DNA from: Thermohalobaculum sp035512995
Lineage (GTDB): Bacteria; Pseudomonadota; Alphaproteobacteria; Rhodobacterales; Rhodobacteraceae
DNA length: 6,622 nucleotides
Direction of reading: 5' to 3'
Assembly: GCA_035512995.1 (NCBI GenBank)
Contig: DATKCY010000130.1
Location: 1-6,622 of the forward strand
Shown here: piece after piece, positions 5,358-6,622 of the stretch
Numbering within the stretch: the first letter of the stretch is position 1
Layout: each line of letters opens with the position of its first letter
The notes under the pieces: generated by a model
Databases searched by the model: none
What the model saw: only the letters and a program-made list of their open reading frames with translations
Told to the model about the DNA's origin: nothing
Program-made: the position numbers and the translations under genes

Positions 5358-6290
5358 ATGTGGTCGCCCCTGCCGCGGTGGCTGACGATCGACCTGATGC
5401 TGCGCTTCACGATGAAGCGCCGGCTCGCGCGAGCCCCGAACCCGGCCGCCGTCCGCGAGAACTTCGAGCGCGAGTCGGAGAAGCTGCCGCTCCCCGCCGA
5501 CGCCCGCTTCGAGCAGGCGAGCGTCCCCGCCGGCGGCGGCGCGCCGATGCCCGCGCTCTGGGCCTGGCGCGGCGAGGCGGCGGAGGAGCGCGTGCTCCTC
5601 TACCTGCACGGCGGCGCCTATTTCGCGGGCTCGCCCAACACCCACCGCGCCGTCGCGGCGCTGATGGCCGGCGCGATCGGCGGCCGCGCGCTGGTGCCGG
5701 ACTACCGGCTGGCGCCGGAACACCCTTTTCCGGCGGCGCTCGACGACGCGCTCGCGGCCTACCGCTATCTGCTGGAGCAAGGCGTCGAGCCGGGGCGGAT
5801 CGCGGTCGCCGGGGACAGCGCCGGCGGCGGGCTCGTCTTCGCGCTCCTGCTGAAGCTCGAGGCCGAGGGACTGCCGCCGCCCGCGGCGGTCGCGGCCTTC
5901 TCGCCCTGGAGCGACCTGACCGAGGACGCCCCCTCGCTCCGCCGCAACGCCTGGCGCGACCCGATGCTGCCGGCGCACCGCTTCCGCGAGGTGACCGAGT
6001 TCTACCTGCAGGGCCACGACCCGAAGGACCCGCTCGCGTCGCCCGCCTTCGGCCGCTTCCGCAACCCTCCGCCGGCGCTGATCCTGGCCTGCCGCGACGA
6101 GATCCTGGCCGACGATGCGACCGCCATGGCGGAGACGCTGACCGCCGCGGGCGGCGAGGTGGCGCTCGACTGGGCGCGCCGCCTGCCGCACGCCTGGCCG
6201 GTCTTCGCGGGCCTGTTGCCGGAGGCGGACGAAAGCCTCGCCCGCGCCGGCGCCTTCCTGGCCGAGCGGATGCGGCGGGACGGGGAGTAG
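5358..6290 (+). CDS. Alpha/beta hydrolase, HSL-type (family IV) esterase
   Basis: Encodes 310 residues, normal for bacterial hormone-sensitive-lipase-like esterases. These hydrolyse short-chain acyl esters; the natural substrate cannot be told. The oxyanion-hole motif HGGAY is at 84-88 (within VLLYLHGGAYFAGSP). VPDYRLAPEHPFPAALDD (113-130) is a family signature. The nucleophile elbow is GDSAGG with Ser154. The likely acid is Asp247 (CRDEILADD) and the likely base is His278 (LPHAWPVF), so the triad is complete. The His context is HAWPVF instead of the common HGF. There is no signal peptide; the N-terminal 30 residues have amphipathic hydrophobic stretches (LPRWLTIDLMLRF) typical of the cap helices, so it is probably cytoplasmic or loosely membrane-associated. 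The start is ATG 5358, 3 bp after the gshB stop, with purine-rich GGCGGGG just upstream. Translational coupling to gshB is likely. Confidence 0.92.
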   Translation: MWSPLPRWLTIDLMLRFTMKRRLARAPNPAAVRENFERESEKLPLPADARFEQASVPAGGGAPMPALWAWRGEAAEERVLLYLHGGAYFAGSPNTHRAVAALMAGAIGGRALVPDYRLAPEHPFPAALDDALAAYRYLLEQGVEPGRIAVAGDSAGGGLVFALLLKLEAEGLPPPAAVAAFSPWSDLTEDAPSLRRNAWRDPMLPAHRFREVTEFYLQGHDPKDPLASPAFGRFRNPPPALILACRDEILADDATAMAETLTAAGGEVALDWARRLPHAWPVFAGLLPEADESLARAGAFLAERMRRDGE

Positions 6291-6305
6291 CGGGCGCGCC
6301 CCGCC

Positions 6306-6324
6306 CCGGCGGAATTGGCGCCGG
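6306..6324. terminator. Hairpin between convergent hydrolase and hisE genes
   Basis: CCGGCG (6306-6311) pairs with CGCCGG (6319-6324) around a 7 nt loop, in the 87 bp gap between the hydrolase stop (6290) and the hisE stop (6378). The sequence after it on the plus strand (TCTCGGGTTCTT) is only modestly T-rich. It might serve as a weak terminator. Confidence 0.35.
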
Positions 6325-6377
6325 TCTCGGGTTCTTCGCGTTGGCCCGGCCCGGCCTGCGGCGGGAGAGGGTCGGGG

Positions 6378-6622
6378 TCACGAGGTCCGGCGGGCCGCTT
6401 TCTCGGCCACGCCGGACGTGCCCTCGCGGCGCTCGAGCTCGGCCAGCACCGCGTCGAGCGTGACGCCGGAGGCGGCCAGCATCACCATCAGGTGGTAGAG
6501 CACGTCCGCGGCCTCGGCGGTCAGCCGCTCGCGGTCGCCGCGGACGGCCTCGATGACGGCCTCGACCGCCTCCTCGCCGAACTTTTCCGCAGCCTTCGCC
6601 GGTCCCGCCGCCAGCAGGCGGG
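6378..6622 (-). CDS. hisE: Phosphoribosyl-ATP pyrophosphatase (3' part)
   Basis: The last 80 residues are in the window; the N-terminal 20-30 residues lie beyond the right edge. HisE removes pyrophosphate from phosphoribosyl-ATP, the second step of histidine synthesis, in the cytoplasm. It belongs to the all-alpha MazG-like NTP pyrophosphatase superfamily. Seen here are LLAAGPAKAAEKFGEEAVEAVIEA, carrying the metal-binding EExxE residues, and TAEAADVLYHLMVML, carrying ExxD. The tail LAELERREGTSGVAEKA is also characteristic. The stop is TGA at 6380..6378. In related Rhodobacterales, hisE usually follows hisF and hisA in a his operon, which would lie to the right. That arrangement is expected from the family and is not visible here. 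It converges on the hydrolase gene. Confidence 0.93.
   Translation of the reverse strand, partial: RLLAAGPAKAAEKFGEEAVEAVIEAVRGDRERLTAEAADVLYHLMVMLAASGVTLDAVLAELERREGTSGVAEKAARRTS

Noticed and set aside
3831..6191. Long minus-strand open frame of 786 codons opposite fpr, gshB and the hydrolase
   Set aside because: It crosses three well-identified plus-strand genes and has the Arg/Ala/His-rich composition of an antisense GC shadow.
1..6622. Mobile element, CRISPR or phage content
   Set aside because: No transposase or integrase motif, no direct-repeat array, no terminal inverted repeats and no shift in base composition were seen.

Overview
This 6.6 kb window is very GC-rich, with G or C at most third codon positions. 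It looks like part of an alphaproteobacterial chromosome, probably from the Rhodobacterales. That placement is inference: it rests on the ferredoxin-NADP+ reductase type (C-terminal tail AFVD, close to the Rhodobacter capsulatus enzyme), the GC content, and a hisE gene that appears to end an operon. No rRNA, tRNA, CRISPR array or insertion sequence is visible.

Layout from left to right. The left edge holds the first codons of a minus-strand gene. It has a good sigma70 promoter with a TetR-type palindrome placed over the -10 element and start site, so it is probably an autorepressed regulator. Divergent from it is a secreted SurA-N/PpiC-like protein that appears to lack a parvulin domain. This gene converges on a full-length minus-strand HyuA-type hydantoinase/oxoprolinase subunit with a TTG start and no hyuB partner in the window. 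Divergent from hyuA is fpr, a ferredoxin/flavodoxin-NADP+ reductase.

After fpr comes a 338 bp stretch holding a hairpin that may terminate fpr, a second and stronger GC-rich hairpin, a 39-codon ORF for a single-span membrane protein, and a promoter with a perfect TTGACA element. That promoter leads into gshB (glutathione synthetase), which is followed 3 bp later by an HSL-family alpha/beta hydrolase, probably in one operon. The right edge holds the 3' part of hisE on the minus strand, converging on the hydrolase.

Functionally, fpr and gshB both belong to low-potential redox and thiol metabolism. HyuA could touch the same area if it acts on 5-oxoproline, but that is speculative. Most of the window is ordinary housekeeping content. 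The parts most worth a second look are the small membrane protein with its structured leader, the HyuA without HyuB, and the parvulin-less periplasmic chaperone-like protein beside a TetR-type operator.
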